Part shown: positions 48,918 through 57,073 of the stretch, one piece after another
Numbering within the stretch: the stretch's first letter is position 1
How the letters are laid out: each line of letters starts with the position of its first letter
Source: SIG480 sp045539475
Lineage (GTDB): Bacteria; Bacillota; Clostridia; Oscillospirales; JAAYXM01
Reading direction: 5' to 3'
NCBI GenBank assembly: GCA_045539475.1
Contig: JAZQFJ010000063.1
Coordinates: 26,280 to 90,279 of the forward strand
Length of the DNA: 64,000 nucleotides
The notes under the pieces: model-generated
Database searches by the model: none
What the model was told of the DNA's origin: nothing
What the model saw: the letters and a program-made list of their open reading frames with translations, nothing else
Made by a program: the position numbers and the translations under genes

Positions 48918-50252
48918 TTAAAGGTCTATGCTTGCACCGCTCTCATCGTATGTGATGCGGTCGCCCGAACGGGTGAAAGAATCAATGCAGTTAAAATACT
49001 CTTCCTTTGACGCAAAAGCGGGAGTGAAGCCGTCAATTATCTCCTTTGCGCGCTTTGCATTATCAGAAAGAAGAAGCGAAAGCATTTCAAGCTGCCACTT
49101 TGCAGAAGAAACGCACGCAAGCTCAGGGTTTGCAATTTTATAATCCGAGCCGTGGCTTGTGCCTGTTGCGCCCGGCGCATACGGATGGATTGCCGGCATC
49201 ACGCAGGAAAGGTCGCCCATATCCGTACAGCCTGTGCCGATGGCATCGCTATACTCATACGGAATATCAGGGATTTTTGCCGCTGCATCGCGCGCAAGGT
49301 CAATCATCGCAGGTGCGTTTGTAAGCGGAGCGTAGCCCGGAGTGTCCTGAATATCTACATTTGCGCCGAGGCTGAGTGCCGCACCGCAAAGTGCGCGGTT
49401 TACTTTTCTGTTTGCATCGTGGATTGCCTCAAAGGTGTTGCCGCGGATATAGCTTTCAAGCACAACCTTATCGGGAATAGCATTTACTGCATTTCCGCCG
49501 CTTGTTATAATGGGATGGACGCGGATTCTGTCTGCTTCCTTGAAGGTTTCACGGATAGAATTGATTGCCGAAAGACCGAGGTTTGCAGCGTACAGTGCGT
49601 TTACGCCATTCCACGGCGCGCCGCCTGCGTGTGCGGAAACGCCTTTGTAGATAATACGTTTGGACATACAGCCGATTGCACCGCGGCGTGCAGCGAAGCT
49701 TTCGCCCGCAGTTGTATGGACCATAAGCGCGATATCAACACCGTCAAAATATCCGCGGTAAAGAAATTCCGTCTTGCCGCCAAAGTAGCGGATAATGCCT
49801 TTTGCGGCAAGCTCCTTGCGGTATTCTATTTCGATAAGCTCCTCGGCGGGGACTGCGCAGAGACGTATGCGTCCGCAAAGGCCATCAAGCGCACCGGGTT
49901 CTTTTAATGCTGCGGCAATACCGAGAAGCGCGGCACACTGCGCGCTGTGACCGCAGCAGTGAACGGCACCCGTTTCAGGGTCTGCATCGGGATGATCTGC
50001 ACAGATGAGCGAGTCAAGCTCACCGAGAATAAGAACCTCGGGGCCTTCTTTGCCGGTGTCAAGCACGGTGTAAAAGCCCGGAATATTTTCTGCGCGGAAA
50101 AGCTCATATCCAAGCTTTTCAAACGCATCTTCCATGTATTTTGATGTTTTTGTCTCGCGGTATCCGGTTTCGGGGTTTGCCCAGATATAATCCTCGGCAT
50201 CGAGGATGAGTTTACGGTATTTATCTACAGCGGTCTGATATGAAAATGACAT
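48918..50252 (-). CDS. M20 family amidohydrolase (AbgB-like)
   Basis: A 444-residue metal-dependent amidohydrolase. Metal-site and dimerization features: CCGHSAQCAALLGIAAAL, the VSAHAGGAPWNGVNALYAA lid region and IGTGCTDMGDLSCVMPAIHPYAPGATGTSHGSDYKI. These match the AbgB/p-aminobenzoyl-glutamate hydrolase-like branch rather than dipeptidases. It cleaves small N-acyl amino acid or peptide substrates; the natural one is unknown. AAGGAG precedes the ATG, with a clear promoter just upstream. Confidence 0.9.
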   Translation of the reverse strand: MSFSYQTAVDKYRKLILDAEDYIWANPETGYRETKTSKYMEDAFEKLGYELFRAENIPGFYTVLDTGKEGPEVLILGELDSLICADHPDADPETGAVHCCGHSAQCAALLGIAAALKEPGALDGLCGRIRLCAVPAEELIEIEYRKELAAKGIIRYFGGKTEFLYRGYFDGVDIALMVHTTAGESFAARRGAIGCMSKRIIYKGVSAHAGGAPWNGVNALYAANLGLSAINSIRETFKEADRIRVHPIITSGGNAVNAIPDKVVLESYIRGNTFEAIHDANRKVNRALCGAALSLGANVDIQDTPGYAPLTNAPAMIDLARDAAAKIPDIPYEYSDAIGTGCTDMGDLSCVMPAIHPYAPGATGTSHGSDYKIANPELACVSSAKWQLEMLSLLLSDNAKRAKEIIDGFTPAFASKEEYFNCIDSFTRSGDRITYDESGASIDL

Positions 50253-50280
50253 TGTGTACGTCTCCTTAATCGTTTTTTAC

Positions 50281-50309
50281 AGTATAACACAATATTTCTC
50301 ACAGAACAA
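50281..50309 (-). promoter_or_regulatory. Promoter of the M20 gene
   Basis: On the minus strand TTGTTC (50304-50309), a 17-base spacer and TATACT (50281-50286), about 30 bases before the start codon. Confidence 0.75.
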
Positions 50310-50332
50310 TGAAAAAATCCACAAAAATTATG

Positions 50333-50372
50333 AAAAAATCGTGATCCTCCGAAAACGGAAGACCACGATTTT
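50333..50372 (-). terminator. pnp terminator
   Basis: On the minus strand, stem AAAATCGTG / CACGATTTT with an inner TCTTCCG-TTTT-CGGAGGA stem, followed by T6. Four bases after the pnp stop. Confidence 0.88.
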
Positions 50373-50375
50373 AAA

Positions 50376-52511
50376 TTAATCTTCTTTTTTAGCTTCTGCT
50401 TCGCGCTTTGCAAGGTCGTTGTAAGCATCCTTACGTGAGAAGTTTGTTCTGCCCTTGTCGTCGATGCCCATGAACTTAACCCATGTCATATCGCCGACGT
50501 TGAGAACATCCTCAACCTTTTCTACACGGCGGTTCTCAAGCTTTGAGATGTGAACCATGCCGTCCTTGCCCGGAGCGATTTCAACGAATGCACCGATCGG
50601 AATAACGCGGACCACCTTACCGTAGTAAAGCTCACCGACAACGGGATCGAGAACGATTGTCTCAATAACCTTCTTTGCATTCTTGCAAGCTTCGATGTCG
50701 ATTGCGGAGATGTAAACGTTTCCATCATCCTCAATGTCAATCTTTGCGCCTGTGTCTGCAACAATCTTCTGGATAACGCTGCCGCCCTTACCAATAACAT
50801 CGCGGATTTTCTCCGGATCAATCGTCATATGCATCATCTTCGGAGCATACTTTGAAAGCTCGTTTCTCGGCTCTGCGATGCACGGGAGCATAATCTCATC
50901 AAGGATGCGGTATCTTGCATCACGGGTGATGGTGAGTGCGCTCTTGATAATTTCCGGTGTAAGACCGTCAATCTTGAGGTCCATCTGGATGGCTGTGATA
51001 CCGGCTTTTGTTCCTGCAACCTTGAAGTCCATATCGCCGTAGAAGTCTTCTACGCCCTGAATGTCGATAAAGGTAAGCCATTTATCTTCGTCGGTAACAA
51101 GACCGCAGGAGATACCTGCAACCGGAGCTTTGATCGGAACACCTGCGTCCATAAGGGCGAGGGTGGAACCGCAGATAGAGCCCTGAGAGGTGGAACCGTT
51201 GGAGCTTAATACCTCGGAAACGAGGCGGATGCTGTACGGGAACTCTTCCTCGCTCGGGATAACCGGCTCGAGAGCACGCTCTGCAAGAGCACCGTGACCG
51301 ATTTCACGTCTGCCCGGACCGCGGCTCGGACGAGCCTCACCGACGGAGTATGACGGGAAGTTGTAGTGGTGGATATATCTCTTGAATTCTTCTTCGTAGA
51401 TGGTGTCAAGCTTCTGCTGGTCAGCAATTGTGCCGAGCGTTGCAACGGTGAGAACCTGAGTCTGACCGCGGGTGAACATACCGCTGCCGTGTGTGCGCGG
51501 GAGAACACCAACCTCTGCTGCAAGCGGACGAACCTCGTCAAGAGCACGGCCGTCAACACGCTTGCCCTCAAGGAGCCACTGGCGGACGACTATCTTCTGG
51601 AGCTTATAAATGCACTCGCCGAGATAGGTCTCGATTTCCGGATACTTTTCTGAATATTCTGCAATAAGATCATCGGAAAGAACCTTAAAGCGCTTGTCGC
51701 GGATTGTTTTGTCGTCTGTATCCATACCTGCGCGGACGCGGTCGAGAATGTTTGCCTTGAGCTCTTCAAAAAGGTCGTTATCAAACGGAACCTGCTCATA
51801 TTCAAACTTCGGAAGACCGATTTCAGCCTGAATGCCGCGGATAAAGGCAACAATTTTCTTGATTTCCTCGTGTGCAAGCATAATTGCATCAAACATAACA
51901 TCGTCAGCAATCTGATCTGCACCGGCTTCAATCATAACAACTTTCTCTGCAGAACCTGCAACGGTGAGGTTGAGGCTTGATTTTTCTCTCTGTGCGCTTG
52001 TCGGGTTTACAACAAACTGATTGTCAACATAGCCGATAGAAACGCCTGCAATAGGACCGTTCCATGGAATATCGGAAATAGAGAGAGCAATGGAAGTACC
52101 GACCATACCTGCGATTTCCGGTGCGCAGTCGTTATCGACGGAAAGAACCGTGATGGAAACAGCAACGTCGTTGCGGAGATCCTTCGGGAAGAGCGGACGG
52201 ATCGGACGGTCGATGAGACGTGATGTGAGGATAGCACGCTCGCTCGGGCGGCCCTCACGGCGCATAAAGCTTCCCGGGATTCGGCCTACAGCGTAAAGGC
52301 GCTCTTCAAAGTCAACTGCGAGCGGGAAAAAGTCAATCCCTGCGCGCGGCTTTTCGGAAGCCGTTGCAGTAACCAGAACTGCCGTTTCACCGTAGCGGAC
52401 AAGGCATGAGCCGTTTGCAAGACCTGCCATCTTGCCGGTCTCGATAACGAGCTTTCTGCCCGCGAAGTCGGTTTCAAATACTCTGTTTTTAGAAAAAACC
52501 ATTTCTTTCAT
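50376..52511 (-). CDS. pnp: Polyribonucleotide nucleotidyltransferase (PNPase)
   Basis: A 711-residue phosphorolytic 3'-5' exoribonuclease. Two RNase PH domains (residues ~10-225 and ~310-545, with FETDFAGRKLVIETGKMAGLA and FTRGQTQVLTVATLG; GDMDFKVAGTKAGITAIQMD), a KH domain (IRDVIGKGGSVIQKIVADTG, ~550-615) and an S1 domain (GELYYGKVVRVIPIGAFVEI, ~620-690). The start is ATG 52511, ten bases after AAGGAG; two more Met codons lie within six codons. Order rpsO-pnp is conserved in bacteria. Confidence 0.97.
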   Translation of the reverse strand: MKEMVFSKNRVFETDFAGRKLVIETGKMAGLANGSCLVRYGETAVLVTATASEKPRAGIDFFPLAVDFEERLYAVGRIPGSFMRREGRPSERAILTSRLIDRPIRPLFPKDLRNDVAVSITVLSVDNDCAPEIAGMVGTSIALSISDIPWNGPIAGVSIGYVDNQFVVNPTSAQREKSSLNLTVAGSAEKVVMIEAGADQIADDVMFDAIMLAHEEIKKIVAFIRGIQAEIGLPKFEYEQVPFDNDLFEELKANILDRVRAGMDTDDKTIRDKRFKVLSDDLIAEYSEKYPEIETYLGECIYKLQKIVVRQWLLEGKRVDGRALDEVRPLAAEVGVLPRTHGSGMFTRGQTQVLTVATLGTIADQQKLDTIYEEEFKRYIHHYNFPSYSVGEARPSRGPGRREIGHGALAERALEPVIPSEEEFPYSIRLVSEVLSSNGSTSQGSICGSTLALMDAGVPIKAPVAGISCGLVTDEDKWLTFIDIQGVEDFYGDMDFKVAGTKAGITAIQMDLKIDGLTPEIIKSALTITRDARYRILDEIMLPCIAEPRNELSKYAPKMMHMTIDPEKIRDVIGKGGSVIQKIVADTGAKIDIEDDGNVYISAIDIEACKNAKKVIETIVLDPVVGELYYGKVVRVIPIGAFVEIAPGKDGMVHISKLENRRVEKVEDVLNVGDMTWVKFMGIDDKGRTNFSRKDAYNDLAKREAEAKKED

Positions 52512-52660
52512 TTTCATTTCGCTCCTTTTTATAATTTTTTCGGAGCTTTCCCGAAGTGGGTTTAGCACTTGGAGCGGGTGTCAAAGCGTTTTAACAAACA
52601 CTCCAATTGCTAAAAACCATTGTGCGGGAAAGCTTCGTGATTTGGGATAATGCTTTAAAT

Positions 52661-52686
52661 CCCCCGGACGGAGCCCCGTCCGGGGG
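52661..52686 (-). terminator. Hairpin between rpsO and pnp
   Basis: A perfect 11-bp GC-rich stem CCCCCGGACGG / CCGTCCGGGGG with loop AGCC, 12 bases after the rpsO stop on the minus strand. Only ATTT follows, so it may be a partial terminator or a processing site between rpsO and pnp. Confidence 0.6.
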
Positions 52687-52698
52687 ACAACTTCGAAC

Positions 52699-52965
52699 TT
52701 ACTTACGGAGTCCGAGCTTTGCGACGATTGCGCGATAACGCTCAATGTCTTTCTTCTGGAGATAGTTGAGCAAGCTGCGGCGCTTACCGACCATCTTGAG
52801 AAGACCGCGGCGGGAATGGTTATCCTTGTGGTGTACCTTAAGATGCTCTGTGAGCTCAGAGATACGCTGTGTAAGGATAGCGATCTGTACCTCCGGTGAA
52901 CCGGTGTCGGTGTCGTGGAGGCGGTTATTCGTGATAACCTCAGTCTTTTTCTCTTTGAGAATCAT
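52699..52965 (-). CDS. rpsO: 30S ribosomal protein S15
   Basis: An 88-residue S15 with the conserved core HDTDTGSPEVQIAILTQRI and HSRRGLLKMVGKRRSLLNYL. The start is ATG 52965 after AAAGGTG, which gives the normal length; a long upstream open frame crosses the leader. The leader is about 145 bases and could hold an autoregulatory structure, as in other bacteria. Confidence 0.97.
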   Translation of the reverse strand: MILKEKKTEVITNNRLHDTDTGSPEVQIAILTQRISELTEHLKVHHKDNHSRRGLLKMVGKRRSLLNYLQKKDIERYRAIVAKLGLRK

Positions 52966-53117
52966 TTTGCTTTCACCTTTCTTTAATTTATTTGCCACGG
53001 TCGAAGTATCCGGCGGGTGAACTCCCCGCATGAAGCGAGCGTATTTTCCCGAAAACTGCGACGCGGGCATAATGTTTTGTGCATAGCCGAAACTACGGCA
53101 CATTAACATGCTATAAT

Positions 53118-53146
53118 ATTCTATCACACATTTTTCGAAATGTAAA
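53118..53146 (-). promoter_or_regulatory. rpsO-pnp promoter
   Basis: On the minus strand TTTACA (53141-53146), a 17-base spacer and TAGAAT (53118-53123). Confidence 0.8.
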
Positions 53147-53243
53147 TAGTTAATTTTATTTTTTCCGGATTTCAAAAAATTATTTTACTTTTAACTCTGC
53201 CGACAAGTATATTGTATAAAATTGCAAATAAATTCCTCAGCAG

Positions 53244-53272
53244 TTGACACGTGTAATATTTTCATATATTAT
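53244..53272 (+). promoter_or_regulatory. Promoter of the amidotransferase-domain gene
   Basis: TTGACA at 53244-53249, a 17-base spacer and TATTAT at 53267-53272, 34 bases before the start codon. Confidence 0.82.
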
Positions 53273-53306
53273 ATTAATAATTTAACGAAAAGTCGGAGGG
53301 AAATAT

Positions 53307-54365
53307 ATGTGTAATATAGCAGGTTATGCGGGAGAACGCGCCGCAGCGCCGATTCTGCTTGAAATGCTTCGGGCTCAGGAGGGCTTTGATGCCGGCTACT
53401 ACAGCGGTATTGCAACTATCCATGAGGGAAAGATATACCATGCAAAGCTTGTCGGATGCGTGCAGAATCTCATTAACAACACGGATGCGGCATTGCTTCC
53501 CGGAAATGTGGGAATTATACACGGGCGCTCCGGTCCGATTATCGGCGATGACCGTTGGGCGCATCCTTTTATCGGAAAAAACAGTGCCGGTGAGGCGGAA
53601 ATTGCATATGTTGCAAACGGTGTCGGCGGCTTTGCAAATTGCAGACGCGGTGAATACGGGCGCCTTGCAGACTCGCTTATGGCAGAAGGATATGACATTT
53701 CATCGCGTCAGCTTTGCGAGAAGAATGTGTATTATAAGCTCTCTGGCGGAACAACTGCACACGTCAGTGATGTTATGTGTCAGCTTATTTTAAAGTATAA
53801 GGACAGCGGGCGAGACACAGTAAACGCAATGTCGGATGCTTTTTGCGAAATGCCATCGGAAATCGTAGGTCTTCTTCTTGATATGTCCGAACCTGACAAA
53901 ATCTTTTATTCAAGAATAAATCGGCCGATGGTTGCAGGCTTTTCTTCCCACGGTGCATATCTTTCCACATCGGCAATTGCTTTTCCGGATGACGCGGGCG
54001 AGCCGCAGCTTCTTCCTGCATTATCTTCCGGTTATGTGTGTGCAGACGGCGTTTATTCATCTCCGTATAAGAATCCGCCGTGCACGGTTGAGCCAATAGG
54101 TGCAGCTGCGAGGAAAGAAGCCTATGACGCAATATGCAACGAGCTGTCTTCCGGCGGAAGAGAGCTGTGGTGTCCGATAAGGCAGGATGATTTGGGGGCA
54201 CCGCTGAATAAGCTGTTCGGGAATGCTGATTGCAGTCAGGCAACCGCCCTTTTGTATGATATTCTCTACTCTTTGCATAAAGAAGGCAGGCTGAAAATAG
54301 AGGAAAAGGTATACGAAACAGAGAAGCCGGGAGCCATCTGCCGGAGGTTTATTCTCGGACTATGA
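53307..54365 (+). CDS. Stand-alone class II glutamine amidotransferase-like protein
   Basis: A 352-residue protein beginning MCNIAGYAG, the N-terminal Cys2 arrangement of class II (Ntn) glutamine amidotransferases. Further GATase-like features are GIIHGRSGPIIGDDRWAHPF (HTRWATHG-like region) and YVANGVGGFANCRRG (binding loop equivalent of HNG). Unlike GlmS or PurF it has no SIS or PRTase domain; residues ~200-352 are an unassigned domain. It may supply ammonia to an unknown partner or act as an amidase. It has its own strong promoter and GGAGGG ribosome site. Confidence 0.75.
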   Translation: MCNIAGYAGERAAAPILLEMLRAQEGFDAGYYSGIATIHEGKIYHAKLVGCVQNLINNTDAALLPGNVGIIHGRSGPIIGDDRWAHPFIGKNSAGEAEIAYVANGVGGFANCRRGEYGRLADSLMAEGYDISSRQLCEKNVYYKLSGGTTAHVSDVMCQLILKYKDSGRDTVNAMSDAFCEMPSEIVGLLLDMSEPDKIFYSRINRPMVAGFSSHGAYLSTSAIAFPDDAGEPQLLPALSSGYVCADGVYSSPYKNPPCTVEPIGAAARKEAYDAICNELSSGGRELWCPIRQDDLGAPLNKLFGNADCSQATALLYDILYSLHKEGRLKIEEKVYETEKPGAICRRFILGL

Positions 54366-54423
54366 TAATGAAGAGAACTGAGCGGAGATATTTGCCGGCG
54401 GTTTGAAGAGTTCCTTCTGTTTC

Positions 54424-54452
54424 TTGCTTTCCTACGCGGAATGTTGTATTAT
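54424..54452 (+). promoter_or_regulatory. Promoter of the TrmH-family gene
   Basis: TTGCTT at 54424-54429, a 17-base spacer and TATTAT at 54447-54452, 35 bases before the start codon. Confidence 0.65.
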
Positions 54453-54487
54453 ATAACATATAGAATAAAAGAACGGAAAGAAAAAAT

Positions 54488-55306
54488 ATGAAAAACATTA
54501 TTGAGATTGAAGATTTTAACGCGCCGGAGCTTGATGTATATGCACGCCTTACGGAAGCACAGCTTCTCAACCGTGAAGAACCAAAGAAGGGGCAGTTTAT
54601 TGCAGAAAGCCCCAAGGTTATCGAACGCGCACTTGATGCAGGGTGTGTTCCCCTTTCTTTTTTGTGTGAGAAAAATCACATAAACGGAGAAGCAAAGGAC
54701 GTTATTGCACGTTGCGGAGATATTCCGGTTTACACGGCAGAATTTGATGTTCTTACACAGCTTACGGGATATAAGCTTACGCGCGGAATGCTTTGCGCAA
54801 TGCTTCGTCCGAAACTCCCGTCAGTTGCCGATGTATGCCATGATGCGGCACGGATTGTTGTGCTTGAAGAGGTAATGAATCCAACGAATGTCGGCGCGAT
54901 TTTCAGAAGCGCTGCAGCACTCGGAATGGATGCGGTTCTTCTCACACCGGGATGTTCAAACCCGCTTTACCGCCGCTCGGCACGTGTTAGCATGGGAACA
55001 GTGTTTCAAATTCCGTGGACATTTTTCTCTGCGGACGAGCCGTGGCAGGAAACGCTTCGGGGTTATGGCTTTGCGACTGCGGCGATGGCGCTGTGCGATG
55101 ATTCGCGAAATATAGATGATGAAGAGCTTCTTAGAGAAAAAAAGCTTGCAATTGTCCTCGGCACAGAAGGAGACGGACTTAAAGAGAAAACAATTGCAGG
55201 GTGCGACTATACGGTAAAAATACCTATGGCGCACGGCGTGGATTCGCTAAACGTTGCGGCGGCAAGTGCCGTTGCGTTCTGGCAGGTGGGAAATAACAGA
55301 CGTTGA
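54488..55306 (+). CDS. TrmH/SpoU family RNA 2'-O-methyltransferase
   Basis: A 272-residue SPOUT methyltransferase with an N-terminal substrate-binding domain (residues ~1-105; EEPKKGQFIAESPKVIERAL) and the trefoil-knot domain with motif 1 NPTNVGAIFRSAAALGMDAVLL, motif 2 IVLGTEGDGL and motif 3 IPMAHGVDSLNVAAASAVAFW. It methylates a ribose in rRNA or tRNA; the exact site (RlmB- or TrmH-like) is not resolved. It is the last recognisable host gene before the phage-derived module. Confidence 0.92.
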   Translation: MKNIIEIEDFNAPELDVYARLTEAQLLNREEPKKGQFIAESPKVIERALDAGCVPLSFLCEKNHINGEAKDVIARCGDIPVYTAEFDVLTQLTGYKLTRGMLCAMLRPKLPSVADVCHDAARIVVLEEVMNPTNVGAIFRSAAALGMDAVLLTPGCSNPLYRRSARVSMGTVFQIPWTFFSADEPWQETLRGYGFATAAMALCDDSRNIDDEELLREKKLAIVLGTEGDGLKEKTIAGCDYTVKIPMAHGVDSLNVAAASAVAFWQVGNNRR

Positions 55307-55321
55307 AGCCTCTGTCGCAAT

Positions 55322-55380
55322 GGCAGAAACCTGGCAGAAATTCGGCAGAAACCTGGCAGAAATTCGGCAGAAACTTGGCA
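55322..55380. repeat. 11-bp iteron array upstream of the terminase genes
   Basis: Five consecutive 11-base units plus a partial sixth, alternating GGCAGAAACCT (55322), GGCAGAAATTC (55333), GGCAGAAACCT (55344), GGCAGAAATTC (55355), GGCAGAAACTT (55366), GGCA (55377). Core GGCAGAAA is invariant. An 11-base period places every copy near the same face of the helix, as expected for cooperative protein binding. Confidence 0.9.
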
Positions 55381-55424
55381 ACTCAAAAAATAAAAAGTGT
55401 GGTATGATTATCACAGCCTGAAGA

Positions 55425-55454
55425 GTGTACACCCTTTCGGTGTGCACTTTTTTT
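55425..55454 (+). terminator. Terminator directly upstream of the TerS-like gene
   Basis: Stem GTGTACACC (55425-55433) / GGTGTGCAC (55439-55447), loop CTTTC, then T7. The ribosome site of the next gene begins 8 bases later. No consensus promoter was seen between the terminator and that gene. Confidence 0.88.
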
Positions 55455-55475
55455 GCATGGAGAGGAGGTGAGAGC

Positions 55476-55760
55476 ATGGCACATGCAAAAAATACAATAA
55501 GAGGGGAGCTTGCAAAAATCGTGCGCAAAAAGGTTGAGCCGTCATACCTTGAAAAGCTCGGAGTTCCGGTCGAAGTAAAAAAATCTCCGAGCATTTTGCA
55601 GGCTATTGCCCTCGCACAGGTAAAAAAAGGTCTTGAAGGAGACCTTAAAGCGGCGGAATTCATTGAAAAGCTTCTTTGCGATAACGGGGATGTGCAAAGC
55701 AAAACGGAAAAGGAATTCGATGTCGTTGTAAAAGTGCTCGATGACCCGGATGGAAATTAG
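55476..55760 (+). CDS. Putative phage terminase small subunit-like protein
   Basis: A 94-residue helical protein immediately before TerL, overlapping it by 20 bases. The segment SPSILQAIALAQVKKGLEGDLKAAEFIEKLL resembles the C-terminal region of small-terminase-like proteins of clostridial prophages (AIALAQ.KALKGD.KAAEFI pattern). It is short and lacks an obvious N-terminal HTH. The start ATG 55476 follows GAGGAGGTG. The assignment rests mainly on position. Confidence 0.6.
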   Translation: MAHAKNTIRGELAKIVRKKVEPSYLEKLGVPVEVKKSPSILQAIALAQVKKGLEGDLKAAEFIEKLLCDNGDVQSKTEKEFDVVVKVLDDPDGN

Positions 55761-57060
55761 CATAACTCCGCGCCAAAGGGATTTTATCTATGCAAAATCA
55801 GGCGAGGTGCTTTTCGGAGGAGCTGCGGGAGGAGGAAAGTCATACGGGCAGCTTGTTGATGCATTGCTTTTTGCACTGAAATATCCGAAGTCAAAGCAGC
55901 TTGTTCTGCGCCGCACACTGCCGGAGCTTGAAAAATCGCTTGTGAGAACAGCTCTTGAGATTTATCCGCGCGAGCTTTTTATTTATAAAGCATCACGTCA
56001 CGAGGGAGTATTCACAAACGGCTCGGTGATAGACTTCGGATACTGCGATTCTGAAAATGACGTATACCGTTATCAGTCGGCAGAGTATGATATCATCCGT
56101 TTTGACGAATTGACGCATTTTACAGAAAGAATGTATGTGTATCTCCTTTCCCGCATACGCGGAGCAAACACATATCCAAAGCAGGTGAAATGCTCAACGA
56201 ATCCCGGCGGGATAGGTCACACATGGGTGAAAGCGCGCTTTATAGATACGGGAGCACCGAATGAAGAACACCTCGGAAGAATTTTTATTCCTTCACGTGT
56301 TTCAGACAATACATTTTTGATGAAAGCAGATCCGGAATACGTAAAGCGACTTGAAAAGCTTTCCCCAAAAGACAGGGAGGCACTGCTTTACGGAAACTGG
56401 GACATCTTTGACGGGCAATATTTTACGGAGTGGAACCGGGAAATCCATGTTATTTCTCCATTTGAAATCCCAAAGCACTGGCGAAGATATTTTGTAATGG
56501 ACTATGGGCTTGATATGCTCGCGGGATATTGGATTGCGATGGATACGTGGGGGCGGGCGTATGTATATCGCGAGATATACGAGAGCGGACTTATCATATC
56601 CGAGGCGGCAAGAAAAATTCGTGAAGCAACAGATGAGAAAATCCACAGCTATATCGCACCGCCGGATTTGTGGAACAGACGTCAGGATACGGGAAAGAGT
56701 GCGGCGCAGATATTTGCGGAAAACGGAGTGCCGGTAACGGCGGCAAGAAATGAGCGTGTACAGGGGTGGTATAACCTTAAGGAATGGCTTTCGCCATTCC
56801 GTGATGAAACGGGAAAGGCGAGTGCATATCTCCGTATTTTTTCAAATTGCACAAACCTAATACGAACATTGCCGGCAGTATCGGTTGATGCAAAAAATCC
56901 GAATGACGTGGCAAACACTCCGCACGAGCTTACCCATGCACCGGACGCGATACGGTATTTTGTTGCAGGAAGGCCGGTTCCTGCAGTTATTTCACGGGTT
57001 GATGACGGCGGAAAACCCGAATTCGACAAACAGATTGACAGTCTGCTTGAATTTTATTAA
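55741..57060 (+). CDS. Phage terminase large subunit
   Basis: A 439-residue packaging motor. Walker A FGGAAGGGKS (residues ~25-34), Walker B-like IIRFDELTHF (~115), motif III SRIRGANTYPKQVKCSTNPGG, and the C-terminal RNase-H-like nuclease with FVMDYGLDMLAGYWIAMDTW and the final HELTHAPDAIRYF. It cuts concatemers and pumps DNA into proheads. An alternative ATG lies at 55750. All motifs look intact, so the gene is not obviously decayed. Confidence 0.93.
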   Translation: MTRMEISITPRQRDFIYAKSGEVLFGGAAGGGKSYGQLVDALLFALKYPKSKQLVLRRTLPELEKSLVRTALEIYPRELFIYKASRHEGVFTNGSVIDFGYCDSENDVYRYQSAEYDIIRFDELTHFTERMYVYLLSRIRGANTYPKQVKCSTNPGGIGHTWVKARFIDTGAPNEEHLGRIFIPSRVSDNTFLMKADPEYVKRLEKLSPKDREALLYGNWDIFDGQYFTEWNREIHVISPFEIPKHWRRYFVMDYGLDMLAGYWIAMDTWGRAYVYREIYESGLIISEAARKIREATDEKIHSYIAPPDLWNRRQDTGKSAAQIFAENGVPVTAARNERVQGWYNLKEWLSPFRDETGKASAYLRIFSNCTNLIRTLPAVSVDAKNPNDVANTPHELTHAPDAIRYFVAGRPVPAVISRVDDGGKPEFDKQIDSLLEFY

Positions 57061-57073
57061 AGGGGGTTAATTT

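Noticed and set aside
52966..53175. N-terminal extension of rpsO
   Set aside because: It runs through the leader and has no ribosome site; the 88-residue product matches S15 exactly in length.
55322..55380. Possible CRISPR array
   Set aside because: The units are 11 bases with no spacers and no cas genes; this is an iteron array.
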